Below, one piece after another: positions 22,784 to 35,190 of a DNA stretch of 64,000 nt. The stretch's first letter is position 1. Each line of letters opens with the position of its first letter. The DNA lies in the NCBI GenBank assembly GCA_013397695.1, contig VYZI01000067.1:2558765-2622764 (forward strand). The letters run 5' to 3'. The position numbers were made by a program, and so were the translations under genes. Source of the stretch: Centropus unirufus. Its lineage: Eukaryota; Chordata; Aves; Cuculiformes; Centropidae. Under the pieces are notes generated by a model that worked only from the letters and a program-made list of their open reading frames with translations, made no database searches and had not been told where the DNA came from.

Positions 22784-24749
22784 GGTTGGTTTACCTGAAA
22801 AGCTTTAGATAAAGCCATAATATTAAGCAGTAATTCTGCCTGTGTTTTAAATCACCCTATCAGCAGTGAAATTATGGATGAGAGAGGTAGCTAAAATGAC
22901 TGCTGATGCAGAATGTGTTGAGCTTGCCATCCCTACCCAAGCCTAGCACAGGCTGCTGCCACCCTAATCAAATTCTTCAGGTTCTTCTAGATTTTTTTGC
23001 ATTCAATACCGCAAAAGTGAGTTTCCTGGTTAATGCTATAAAGCAACACTGAATAAATACAAATAGTTTAATCTTCTGCAGTCATATCCTCCCACACTGG
23101 TAAGCGTAATTAGGAAAATGCTACATTGCATGTCCTGAATAGTGAACATACCTGATTGTTAATCATTATATTTACATAGTTTATATGAAAAATATTTAAA
23201 TTCATGAATGCTCCAACTTTTCTTTCCCATAACATTAATACCTGAACAGCATCTGAATGTATAATAATGTATTTGTAGCTTATTGATTCTTCTGCAATGT
23301 CCTTGTAAGAAAGCTGTTGGGCAATGAACTTCCAGGTGTACAGAACATTTGAAAGGAAAAAAAAAAAGTAATGTTCTTTGATAAAAGCGATATATATTCA
23401 GGGGGTGAGAAAGGCAAGATACAGTGCCCTAAGCTGACATGACAATGTGTTCACATATACAAAAGATAAAATGTAATATATTAAACTAAAATTTGGGGAA
23501 ATGCCTTTCATAAATCCTGTTTTGCGGAACAAATTGTGAACAATCTTTCATCTGTATTTAACATCCATAAAATAATGATTTCCACAAAAACACGGCGATA
23601 AAAAGGTTTATATGAAGCATAGAATTTCATTTTGCCAACAATAACTGTCCTGTATCTGTTTTATCGAGAACAGACAAAACAGAAATGTACCACATATTTT
23701 GAGTATATAAAAAATCCAAAACATTCTTTTAACAAATAACTCTTTAGAAATTCGACTAGGACACAATGTGTGCTTGCTAGCAATATCTTTGACAGGATTT
23801 GTCAAATGATAGAATGAATGCAGAGCATATTGCTAGAACATTTTTTAAAAAATTGAATTGGAAAAAAAAAGATAAACTAGTATTCCATAAAATCTTTTTT
23901 ATAAAAAAAGACCCTTATTTTTTAAAAGTCAGCTTCTTTTCTGGCATCTAGGGGTCTGGGTTCTAGATATTTTCTAGCCCAGGCTAGAATATCATGGACT
24001 CAGTTTTCAATAAGTGAATGTTCGTACCTTTAAAGAACAAGAGAACAAGTAAAAAACTAGAGAACGTCAACTCAAAATAAAACTCATTTCACCAACAAAA
24101 CTGAAACAAAATGTGAGATATAAATATACTACATATATTTTAATATATAAAAGATATATTAGTTCTTGCTAATTTATTCCACTTTCTCTCTTTTTAAACT
24201 TTTGTTCTGTGTTTTCCCTGTCTATATTGTCCAATTACAATGAAACTTTTTTTTGTTTAAAATGACAAATAAAACATTCATTTACATTATAAAATTATAC
24301 CTCTCCACATTAAAGTCACATAGATACAACCCAGTGTCCAGTTGATTTGGGCATCCAAAGTTGGACGTGTTCTGAGCATTTATGTATATGCCTGAATATC
24401 CAAATACATGCATAAATGAGAGTGACAGCGTCCACCTGTAATCCAGCTTTTTCAAAGTCTTAAGAAATGCTTCACTCAGGTATCCTGTACCTACTCCTGT
24501 TGTTCTGAACCAACAGAATCTTGAAATTACCTTAACACCTCCCTGTAGGCACAATTATTTGCAGTTCTCTGTAGCTCTTAATCTATATTTGTCATGTATT
24601 CCATGTAGGATTATTTATTAATCTATGATGAATTTTATGTACATTGAGTTGCTAAACACACTAACGTATCTCTTTCATGACCAAGGTATAAATTTCTTGA
24701 TATGAAGTAGAATACTGGGTGTTCTTGGGCACTGATTAGATACCCTTTA

Positions 24750-25092
24750 GCAGCCTTCCAGTACTTAAAGGGGGCCTACAGGAAGGATGGGGAGGAGCCC
24801 TTTACCAAGGATTGCAGAGACAGGATAAGGGGGAATAGTTTTAAGCTGAAACAGAGGTGATTAAGTTGAGATATTATGAAGGAATTTTATTTCCTGTGAG
24901 GGTAGGGAGGCACTGACCCAGTTTGTCCAGAGAACTTGTGGCTGCCCCAGCCCTGAAGGTGTTCAAGGCCAAGCTGGATGGGACTTGGAGCCCCCTGATC
25001 CAGTGGGACGTGCTCCTGCCCATGGCAGGGGAGTGGAACTTGATGGACTTTAGGGTCTCTTGAACCCAAACCAGTCAATGAGTCTATGATTT
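24750..25092 (+). mobile_element. CR1 LINE, 3' fragment
   Basis: It starts at GCAGCCTTCCAGTACTTAAA and passes through GGGGCCTACAGGAAGGATGG, TTTTAAGCTGAAACAGAGG, CCTGTGAGGGTAGGGAGGC, GTGTTCAAGGCCAAGCTGGA and GCTCCTGCCCATGGCAGGGG to an AACCAGTCAATGAGTCTATGA end. Orientation is plus, length about 0.34 kb, 5'-truncated. It starts at nearly the same internal CR1 point as the copy at 7621. The minus-strand frame at 24887-25078 is a product of this repeat. Confidence 0.95.
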
Positions 25093-26455
25093 AAATCTCA
25101 TAATTACTGTGAGAGAACTGACCTCTTGAATGGTGCAAAAGCTAATTTTTCAGCAGTTTTAGTACTTACACAGAGATCACTAGAACTAAAATGGCAGATT
25201 TGAAACCATTGCAACATCTATACATTTTGTGCCATAATATCGCCTAGAAAGAGCACACGACAATCGAGTGTCTTAGGCAAAATCAATTACTTTTTAGTTC
25301 AAGATCCTCAGTCACTGAAACAGGATATTATTTGGTGTCCTGAACAATATCTTGTTCCAGTTTCTAAGGAAACCAGTAGCAAAAACTAAGTTTACAATGC
25401 TGCATCTTCCAGCAACTGAGTACATCAGTCTCTAGGGTATCATTACCAAATGTTATTTGCATTTAAATTTCTATAACCCTTAAGCAACTGGATTGTTTGT
25501 TTATATGCATGGTTATGATCTACTAGGTATCTGGGTGTCATTCCTCACCTCCCCATAGGGGTTCAGGGCCTATTGGTGTTTAGTGGTTTGTAAAGCAAGA
25601 TTTCAACTCAAGGACACTATTTGTGAATTTCGGTAGGGGATTATCTCCTGCAAATTTCTGATTTAGAAGTTTCTTTTTTGCCATATTCTTCGAGATGTCT
25701 GCTCAAGCCTTCATTAATGGATGTCACTCATTCTGCTCCACACTCGGGGAGAAATAGGTGAAGTCATGTCACTGTGTGCTACAAATAGCCAGAGTCTAGA
25801 GGAATAGCCTATCTTTTTTTTTGTGCTCAGAAGGTTTTGGGAGCTGGCCTAAGGGAACTAGGTTACATGTTCCATGGGGAAGTCAAGGAAAACTCCCGAT
25901 TTTTCTTGACAGACACTTAACTCTTTTGTCAGAAAAGCTCAACAAATATTCTGATGAGTTACTGATGCTTTCATAGTTGAAAACTCTCCTGACAAACTAC
26001 TTCGCTGACCAGAGATGACAAGGCCCTTGCATCAAGTTTCTGTCTTCAGAATGTACAGAATTGTCATAAAATCTGTTCACAGAGGATGCAACAAAAAAAG
26101 TTGGGGGTTGTATTTTCCCACTGAAATCAACATCAGTTTGACATTTAGTAGAAAATATTCCTTTTTCCAGCGTTTTAAAGCTTTACAGTTCTAATTTTGT
26201 AATTATTCTTCATACAAAAGTGTTCCATGAACTTCAACAATTTCTGAATTGATTCTGTACTAAGTGACATACAACTTCATTAAAGGATAAAAAGCGGCTT
26301 TTCCAAACAAATCACTTTTATCACCAAGTGATCATACTTATCCAAAGAAACAGAGAATGTGAATATAAGAAGTAAGATTTCTATTATGAACTCTAGACAG
26401 GTATTTGCAATTGCAGTTCTCCACAATCAAAAATAAACAATTAGATAAAAATGTT
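25093..26455. other. unique noncoding stretch, no gene seen
   Basis: About 1.4 kb between two plus-strand CR1 fragments with no recognisable gene, RNA or repeat. Confidence 0.5.
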
Positions 26456-26644
26456 CACTGGCCCAGGTTGCTCAGAGAAGTGGTGGCTGCCCCATCCCTG
26501 GACTGGATGAGGCCAGAGCAGATGAGGCTTTAAGCAACTTGGTCCAGTTGAAGGTGTCCTTGCCCATGGCAGGGGAATTTGAAATGGGAGAAATTTAAGC
26601 TCCTTTTGAACAGAAACCATTCTATGATTTTATGATTCTACGAT
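26456..26644 (+). mobile_element. CR1 LINE, 3' fragment
   Basis: CACTGGCCCAGGTTGCTCAG, GTGGTGGCTGCCCCATCCCT, TGTCCTTGCCCATGGCAGGG and the terminal CCATTCTATGATTTTATGATTC mark the last 0.19 kb of a CR1 in plus orientation. A segment around 26510-26550 (GGCCAGAGCAGATGAGGCTTT) is diverged. Confidence 0.93.
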
Positions 26645-29439
26645 ATTACAGCTGCTATTTAAGTTCTACCAGAAATATCACTTACACAATGGTGCTTATC
26701 TGTGCTCCTTTATCACTATTTCCCTCCTCAATTTAAGAACATTTAACCTGAAATTGAAATATTTTTTCTTTTCTCCAAAATTCACTAAAATCTAAAATAG
26801 AGATAATAACATGGTACTCATATAGTAGTACAGAAACAAGAATCACACTCTTAAAATGAGCACTGAAGAACAACTGGGCTGTGTAAGAAAAAGTTGCTGC
26901 TATGCTTACTATAAGCAAATTGATTACATGTTTTGCTTACTGTGATTTCAGTAAAGCATATATGTGCAATTACTATAAACAGTGCGTGGTTTGTTACATG
27001 ATAAAATTATTGAACAATTAAAAAGATACATCCATTTGCAAGTTCTTAGTCCTCAAAATGAAACTGAGATATGTTCTGATTAGAAACTGCAGCACAATAT
27101 CATTTAATAAAAATTTAATTCATATAAATATAACCTTGGGATCACCAAATAAATGTTTTTGAACTCTAAAGTCCTTTTTCAGTGTGCATAAGTAACAATA
27201 AAAGTAAATGTATGCATTTTATATGTAGTTATACTTCTCCTTGGAAGCTTTTCCGAGTTTCCTAACATCATAAAAATAAAATAGTGATGGTAGTACAGAG
27301 GTTTGAGGTCTAATGAGCAATAAATAATAAAAAAATGTGTTGAAACCACTAAAAATATTTTATAAGAACACTGAAGAAAAAAGAAAAGTAATGATTGTAG
27401 GTGACAAATGCACAGTCTTCATTACTTGGATGTAACTCAAGTACATCTTTAGTTAATTATGTAATGCCTTCTGTGATGCATTTCTTTGATGTTTTATCTT
27501 CCTTTTATTGTAAATAATTAGAGTAGGATTATATGGAAGATGGATTACTGCTTCATGAGTGTTGAGTTCATTGGGCACTGCTGTTGATTTTATACACTTA
27601 CTGCACTGGCTTGACAATAAAGTAATATCCCTATTATAGTCTCACCCAGAGTGGCACTGAGCACCTCTTAAGACTCAATGAGACCTTAAATCAGCCAGGA
27701 TGTCAAACAGAACTTGTGGCAATTAGAAGCAAAAGGCCAAAAATTGTACTAAATCATTCCTTGACTTTAATGATCATCTCTCACATTCAAGTCAAAGGTT
27801 GTGTATCGAGGATGATGTTTGACTATCCTGTACTCTGAAAGCAGAGCGAATGCTGATTCCTTTGCCTCCCAAAAGAGAAGCAAAAGGAGTAGCAGTAGTA
27901 AAGATACACCTTGATAACCTTACACCTGCTGGGCACAGAATCCCAAGGTGACCCCAAGCTCCGAGCCTCAGCATGCAGCCAGTCCGCCTCTGCAATTTCA
28001 ATCATACACACTTTTTTCTATATGTTTTAGATGTCACCAATGTCTTCCTCTCCATTCAACTGAAACAGGATAATCTGCTGAGCCCAAACAAGTGAGAAAA
28101 AACCCCAATCCAGATGAGGAAGGCTAACAGTTGACCAACCCCAGACTCATAAGCTGTACAGAGGAAGCCAACAGTCAACAACTGTCGGGATATACTTTGA
28201 CATTCTTGAAACACCACATGGCACACTGATGGAAGTTCCAGGTAAAAATGAAGAGAAAGAGAAACACAAAAGTGAAACTGTGTAAGGATATGTCTAAAAA
28301 TCATCTTAAACTGCTGAACTACTGTTTCTCGGATGGAGGAGTAGGATTGAAAAACCGGAACAAAATTTAGGCAGAAAGCACCTATTCTAGGGGTAGGAGG
28401 GCTACATGGCTGATCTCCAACTTCATATCACAATCAAAGCGCGTAATATTGGGGCAAGAAAGGGAGAGGGGCTTTGACTCTGTCAAATACTTCCCTCTGC
28501 AATGTTTCAACTGTCCCTCAGAAATATCACTAATTCCCTACAGCCACCAAAAGGCCAGACAAATGCTGATGAAATATAAAGCTAGGCAGTCTTTACTGCT
28601 TTAATAGAAATAGAAGTTGTGCTTGAGTATGGAGAGTATTATTTAAAACATATTAGAAGGAAGGCGAACATGACATCATGGTGAATGGATGAGTATCTTC
28701 AGAGACAAAAATATACTGGGTGTCATAAACCACACCTGGAAATCAAAAGTTGTGGAGAAGAATATGATATGGAAAGACAAAAAAAGCGATAAAGTAGAAA
28801 TTCCCAGCAGCAGAAATAGAGTGAGCTTTTACACCACTAGAGAAAAGACTGCTGGAAAGAAAAGGATGTTACAAGAAGAGGAGTGCTAGGAAAAAAAAGG
28901 AAAAGGAAGGTCATAGATAGAGATAGGAATAAGACTACTCAGGATTTGAAAAATAAGATTGTCTTAAACAGATGTGAAATGAAACCCCCGAGCATTCACA
29001 GCACAGCTACCTTATTTCTGTGTCACAGCTGAGCCATCTATAGGAAATATCATATCACTGGTATTTAAACAAATAAAAAGGAAGGGGAGTATAATTTTTT
29101 AAAAAAAAGCACAGGAAATTTTCATTGCAGAATGTAGAGGCACTTTTTAGTTCTTTATATTTAGTTCTTTCTATTTCTTCCCTTTCTGTTTTGGCAACTG
29201 CTGTGGGGTAAGCCCTTCTCTTGTGACCGGGATAACTCCAAAAGCAAAACACTCTTCTGCTACCACATTTCTGCAGCCTCCTTGTGGTGCTCCTTACAAG
29301 TGCCTGGCTATTTTATGTACTCATGTCAGGGGAAAAAAAAAAAATCAAGCTCGGAAATACAAAACAAAATTGTTTAAAAGGTTTTTAAGATTCTCTCTAA
29401 GAACAAGATAACCATTCATAAGAATTGATGCAGTCTTTA
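26645..29439. other. unique noncoding stretch, no gene seen
   Basis: A+T-rich sequence with short open frames only, including two overlapping minus-strand frames at 27792-28011 without a domain. No defined repeat or RNA gene is seen. Confidence 0.5.
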
Positions 29440-30015
29440 CATGTAATCAGCTCTTGCCAAAGAGTGAATTCAATTAGAGGGGCAGTGTTGAAGCCTGCAT
29501 CCTTTAAGGGTATACAAGAGGAAAACGTTTCATACATATCTCGCATATATTTTTCCACTGTCTAATTGGCCTGGCGGAGCGAGATAACTCATAGCCTATT
29601 GTTCTGGCAAGCCACAAGTGTAAAGAGAGCGGGGAATTGTTAACAAGCTAATATTAGTCCAGTAACATGACTTGATCATTTTATTTCTATCTGGTGGATA
29701 GACGTTACAAATTCTCATGTAGGAAATTTGCCACAAAGATTAGCTACAACCTGTGATACCAGCACTTTGCTGAAAGGAATAGCACAGGAGCTTCACTGCT
29801 GTGTTATTATCTGGGATCTATTATGTTTTACATTTTTCAAAAATCTTTAAGCTAGATCTTTGACATTCAGCTGCCTATAAAGACATACACCACCCGATGA
29901 GAGGCTTTGATGTGCATTTTGAGGATTAAATAATCTAGATGGAAGGCAATGTGTTTCCAGCCAAGAAGAAAACTATGGAGGAAATTTTGCCTCCTGCCGT
30001 TTAGCACTGCTGGCA
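29440..30015. promoter_or_regulatory. candidate conserved noncoding block
   Basis: This stretch lacks repeats and homopolymers and reads as high-complexity sequence with many short transcription-factor-like words, for example CTAATTGGCC near 29564, AGATAACTCATAGC near 29582 and GAGGATTAAATAATCTAGAT near 29921. No open frame spans it. Conservation is my impression from its texture; I have not aligned it to anything. It could equally be ordinary unique sequence. Confidence 0.25.
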
Positions 30016-33000
30016 GTCAATACCTTTTAGCCTACCCTCTAAATTTGATTTCATACATATTTACAGACTATTTTTCCTTTTACTACTAATTCTTTTGAGA
30101 CCAAATTAAGAACAAAGATAGCAGGAACAGGCTTCATCAAATAAAAATGTAAATATGCTGCATCTCATTTTAGGATGAAGAAAGTTTATTTAAATATTTT
30201 CTCGAATGGAATATCTTTGCAGTATCATTATTGCTTACAACTGGAAAAGTAATAGCCTTACAAGTCAGAGTAACCCATTGAGGCTTAAGCTAATTTATGC
30301 ATTTAAATAATGCAGTTTACTTTTTGAAAAAAAAAACCTAGAATTTTCTGCCTTTTCAGACAAGGAAAGAATACTAATAATAAAACAATTATAACAGATA
30401 CTGAAGAAAAGACAATCTTGCGTGCTTTATCCAAGATATATTGTCAGCCACGTCAATATTTTAACTATGACAGAAACACTGAATTAATTACAATATGACT
30501 TTTATCGCATTTTTGATGGCAAAATGAAAAATCTAAAGCTAAAATTGAACACAATGATGCTTCTACAAAGTACGATTAATCCATAATATATTTCTAATTT
30601 TAATTTTCTTAAAGGAGGTCTAAACCCCATTTTTTTGTTTCTAATTAGCAGCCCATTTTCTTTGTCTGACTTCACAGGGAAATAGGCAAATATGCCTGAT
30701 ACATGGCACCATCTTGACGATGTCAATGAAATTACAGTAGTGACTTTGGTGGAGTTAAAATCTAGCTAAAGATGTTTGACCTCTTTTACTCCTCAATTTG
30801 AGTTCAACAAAAAAAATTTATAATTTGTCTGACCAACTGGTTGCTCTGATTTTTTTTCCTCAGTTATTACCTCTACCCACAGCCAAGTAAGCATTTTAAA
30901 AGGATTCTGAAAAATCATTAGCGACAATGGTTGCTATAGAAGTCTTTACATTCTATCATCTTAATTCGCCAAAAGTTAGAAGACTTATTTTCATCCACAA
31001 TGGCAGCTTTTGGTAAAGTTCAGTACGAAAAGTAATGCTATGTATAAAGTGAGAAAAGAGTAACCAGACATGCTTCCTACATGTTTGTTTGACATTATAA
31101 GTAATTTTGACCTCTATATTTCTCTTTTTTTAATGCTTTTTCATCCCATCCTACCTAAAAACCACGCAGAAGCCTCCATATTGGTTTTGTAGGACCAAAG
31201 TAGCACAGGAACTTGTGATTCTGGCTTTAAAGCACTGCTAAGCATCTTATTGCTTCAGCTGCTTCCCTAAATATCCTACTAAGCATTAGCTACATCTGCT
31301 ATACTTACAGAGAAATAGTCAGAGCGAGCTTGGTAAGGCTTTAAACATCGTGTGTGTGCTGTTAAGGGGTCTCTGCAGGCCAATCTCTGATTTAGATTAG
31401 ACACCTAGGGATGGTTTGGTGACCAGGTTTGGTAGAAATAGGCACACTGGAAGGAGGAGACTTCCACAGTGCCCTGAGGGACGTGTAGGAGAAACGAAAG
31501 GTTGTAATGAGAAGCTCATTGGGTTCTCCAGGTTGCATCACGCTTTAGCTTCCCATGCGCTCCCCAGCTTCTAAGGAGAGCACGCAAACCGAATTCACTG
31601 AGCTAAGGATATCAGGATTTACAGAGGAATCTGTATATTATCCTCGCCTGCAGGTATTTCTTTTGCAGAAGAATATATTAGGGCCTGCTACCTTGAATCA
31701 TTCTCTTTTGAGAAACTGCATCACAGTGCTACCGCTTCTAAAGTGTCATATATTCACAAGCACAATATTAAACCGATACGTGTTTGTTATATTTTATATA
31801 GATGTCCTTTGTTGACGTCTCATGATATTTCTATATAGGGCAAGATAAAATCTACTTGAAAGAAGAGCAAATATGTTAACTGTTTTTCTCAAGAAAACTC
31901 ATGCAGAGAGGAAGGAGAGATTAATCTTTTTGCAAGCGCTGGCAACATTTCAGAGGCGTATCTACAAAGAATTGTGACAAGTTTAACAGTGACATTATGT
32001 AGAATAGTGAGGAGACTAAACACGAACGTAAAGAGCCAAACTTCCCCATTAAGTGTCTGTACATCAATCAGCAAACTGCACGTTATTTAAACACAACCTC
32101 CCAAGCTGGCAGGCCCGTTCGTTATCTGTAGGCCTCTTCCTGCGAGTCTGCAGTAGGGAGACCCAGACGTTCTTAGGTTGGTGCCCTATGGTTTGACTGA
32201 ATTTCTCTGTTTCCTTCGGAAAAAAAATCTGCAGCTTGCTCTCTGCAACTGTTGTGCCTACTGTTTGCCCCTACAGCTTGTAGGGCACGGGTGAAATGGA
32301 CCCTTTGGAATACGTCCCTTTTTGGTTTTGTTGGCAACTGTCATGCAAACAGCTTGGCTTTTCTTTTCTTGCCAGACGCCAGATGCACAAAAATATTAAT
32401 AGGACACAAATCTTCAGGAAATTTTCACATTTCGCTGGAAACTAGAAACATACATTTGGAAGGTTTGTGGTGTAGTAATAATAAGCTAAATCTAGAAAAG
32501 GAAAAAAAAATTGTGTTCTGATAATGAAAAAAAAAAAGAAATAGAAAGAGTTAAGATTGACCCCTTAAAAAATTATTTTTTGCTGTATTTCTTCCTTTAA
32601 AGGTCCGGCATCTGATTTCTGCAGATAAAATATATACATGACAGTAATTTTTTCCTTAGAATTATATCATATAATTTGCGACAATTAAAAAGCCCACAAA
32701 CTTTTTCCCATCTGCAAGATTATATTCAAGAGAGACGTTTAGCAAATTCTCCTGTAAGTACCATATAAATCAGAATTATACAAATGAATGTTTTCACAAT
32801 CTCAGAGGCTTCACCACTGTAATTAAAAGGTGAATTTTTCACTTTTATTTTGTTATTCTTGTCTCCCGGGTCTGATTTATAACTTTTGTTACACAATTAT
32901 ATTCATTTATTTCTTTGTGCCTTGTTGTATGTTATTTCAAAAGTAACATCTAGGGTGTCCTTGCTTTAAAATGTAGATTTAGCCTCTCTGGATGAAACTT

Positions 33001-34306
33001 GGTAGAACATCTGTGTTTGAAAGTATGAAAAATTACCACATTTTCTGAGTGAACCAGGCTGAGTGCTCACATTATACTGTCTCTAAGAGAAAATTAAAGT
33101 GCTGCTGATAGCTGAGGGACTGGATGGCTCAAGGGAATCATAGTGTGACACAGTCTTTCATCTGATGAAAAACAGCATGAATTTAGCCCATGCTGATAAT
33201 GACCAAAAGTCATTATCATTTGTTCAGTAATTTATTTAAAATGAGTTAGGGGTCCAGCTCATGTCTTGGTGGTAAAAAGTCCAAATTAGAGCTGAGCAAA
33301 TAATGGAGAAATGTCCCTGAAAAATTGATTTCATATTCTTAAATTAGTATGCTTAAACTTCTTTGTGTTTCCTACCTTCTCAATACTTTAACAAACAAGG
33401 CTAGGAGGAGGGATGTTTGTGAATTTAAAAGATATAAACAACGAACTCTCATAGAAAGCAAATCCTGAATTTATGAAGACAAGTACATGTACTGGAAAAA
33501 ATAAATCTACCTTTTAGAATTCTGCTTATTCTATTAAATACATTAAAATATGCTCTGTGTGGTCTTTCTGCCTGGTCAAAACTCACTGACTTCTATTCTG
33601 TGAATCCGATTTTAACAAAAGAAGTGTTTTCAAGAAAACTACAGATTCACAACCCTTTACAAAAAAATACTCAGCAAAGAAAACCGTCTCACAATTTAAA
33701 CAGAGTTAAGAAAAAGACACTCCATAAAAATACGTCATATTCGGGATAAACTGAGGCCAGTTGGAAGTAAGAATGGAGAATTTAAGTCTTGGCAGAAGTG
33801 GAACAAAGACTGGTGTGTGAAGTCATTCTGGCAATGTGGCCAGGGGATAAAAATCACAGACTGGTGTAAGAAAGACTAAAAAATCCAGCAGAAGCAATTA
33901 TTGGGCTCAGGTTCTCCCCCAAAAAAGGTGTATTAATAAGTCTGGATATCTTGAAAAAGTACTTCCAGTGATGGTGTCTGGTGTACGCTAGTAAAATGCG
34001 TAAGTATGAAGTAAAATTTTGGTAAAAGATTGATCCAAAAAAATCACCCCAAACCTGCAATGCTACAAAACTCTCAGCAGGACTATGAGTAAAAAAAAAT
34101 TAAATATTTTCATACTGACATTTAACATATGCCTTTACAACGTTTAAGCATCTGCCATATATAGGTATCTCTCTGTCTGGACAAGGCAGAGGGCTGCAAA
34201 CTGCACTGCATGTAGGCAATTGTTTCTCACATTGGGATATTTTGTGAAAGTGAGATCTGAATGTCTTTTGGGATCTGGTGAGAAGGTGTACAAAGAAGAG
34301 ATTTGT
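30016..34306. other. unique noncoding stretch, no gene seen
   Basis: About 4.3 kb with no recognisable exon or interspersed repeat. It contains a 10-base-arm stem-loop at 33194-33218. The frame at 31555-31815 (86 codons) shows no domain. Confidence 0.55.
33194..33218. other. perfect stem-loop, 10-base arms
   Basis: TGATAATGAC at 33194-33203 is exactly complementary to GTCATTATCA at 33209-33218, with loop CAAAA. It is too short for a microRNA precursor and is not followed by a terminator-like T run. It could form a hairpin in single-stranded DNA or RNA; no role can be assigned. Confidence 0.8.
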
Positions 34307-35190
34307 GGAATCATTGAGCGTAGCAAGGACTTCTGGATATCATCTTGTCCATCCTGACTGCTCAAAGCAGTCTCAGTCCTAGTTAGTCCTCAAGAGACTA
34401 TGCACCGCCATGCCCACTCAAGTTTTCTGGGATGGAGACCCTAAATCTGGGAGTCTCTCCCACTGTTTGACTGACTTTACAGTAAAAAAGAGGGGTTTTA
34501 TGTTTGCATGGAATTTCCTATATTTCAGATTGTGCACCTTTTTTTTTTTTTTTTTTACTGGGTGCCGTTTGGAAGAGCTTGGCTTTGTCTTCTCCACTGA
34601 CTCCCATCAGGTATTTATACACATTCATAAGACCACTCCAGGTTTTCAATTTTCCAGGCTGAACAACCCCAATTCTCTCAGCCTCACCTTATATGACTCT
34701 TGTCCCAAACAGTACATCACCCTTTACTGAGCTCTTCCTAGTATGTCCGTATCTCTCTTGTACTGGGGAGGCCAGAACTGGACCCAACACTCCTGACACA
34801 TCTCACCAAGGCTGAGTAGAGGGGAAGGATCACCTCCCTCAACACGTTGCAAGGTGCTGCCTAAATCCAGCACACAAGGTTGCCAAGCTTCTTTGCCACA
34901 AGAGCACACTACTGGCTAAGGGTCAACTTGGTGCCCACCAGGACCCCAGGTCTTTACTTTACTACAAAACTGCTTTCCAGCTGGTCAGACCCAGCCTATA
35001 CTGGGGCACGGAGTGATTCCTTCCCAGGTGCAGGAATTTATATTTGTTTTTTGTTTTTTTTTTTAATTTTGAGAGGTTTCTGTTGGTCAATTTTTCCAAG
35101 CTGTCGAGGTCTCTCTAAGTTATGGCACAACCAGCTGCGCCTCTCAGGTTCATACTGTCTTCAACACAATTTTAGATTCTCTGCAACAGA
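34307..35190 (-). mobile_element. CR1 LINE, largest copy in window
   Basis: Read on the plus strand it follows the reverse complement of the CR1 3' region in order: GACTTCTGGATATCATCTTG, CTGCTCAAAGCAGTC, GGAATTTCCTATATTTCAGA, CATCAGGTATTTATACACAT, TCTCTTGTACTGGGGAGGCC, GAGTAGAGGGGAAGGATCAC, GGTCAACTTGGTGCCCACCA, CTTTCCAGCTGGTCAGACCC and AAGCTGTCGAGGTCTCTCTA. About 0.88 kb remain, covering the 3' UTR and the end of ORF2. Where I would expect a 'cattgcctcttgtcctgtc'-type phrase the copy has 18 T (34539-34556), and a second T-rich interruption lies at 35041-35066. Open frames on both strands here are repeat artefacts. Confidence 0.95.
34539..34556. repeat. poly-T run (18) inside CR1
   Basis: Eighteen T residues lie between a TTGTGCACC and an ACTGGGTGCC phrase, both recognisable as CR1 sequence. 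The run appears to occupy the place of roughly the same length of CR1 sequence. Confidence 0.85.

Larger units (their letters stand above)
20518..24749. other. unique noncoding stretch, no gene confirmed
   Basis: It contains the longest open frame of the window (minus strand, 20686-21141, 151 codons), which I do not accept as a gene. It also holds an AT-rich low-complexity patch at 21800-21892 and a T15 run at 22769-22783. No domain, RNA gene or defined mobile element is seen. Confidence 0.5.
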
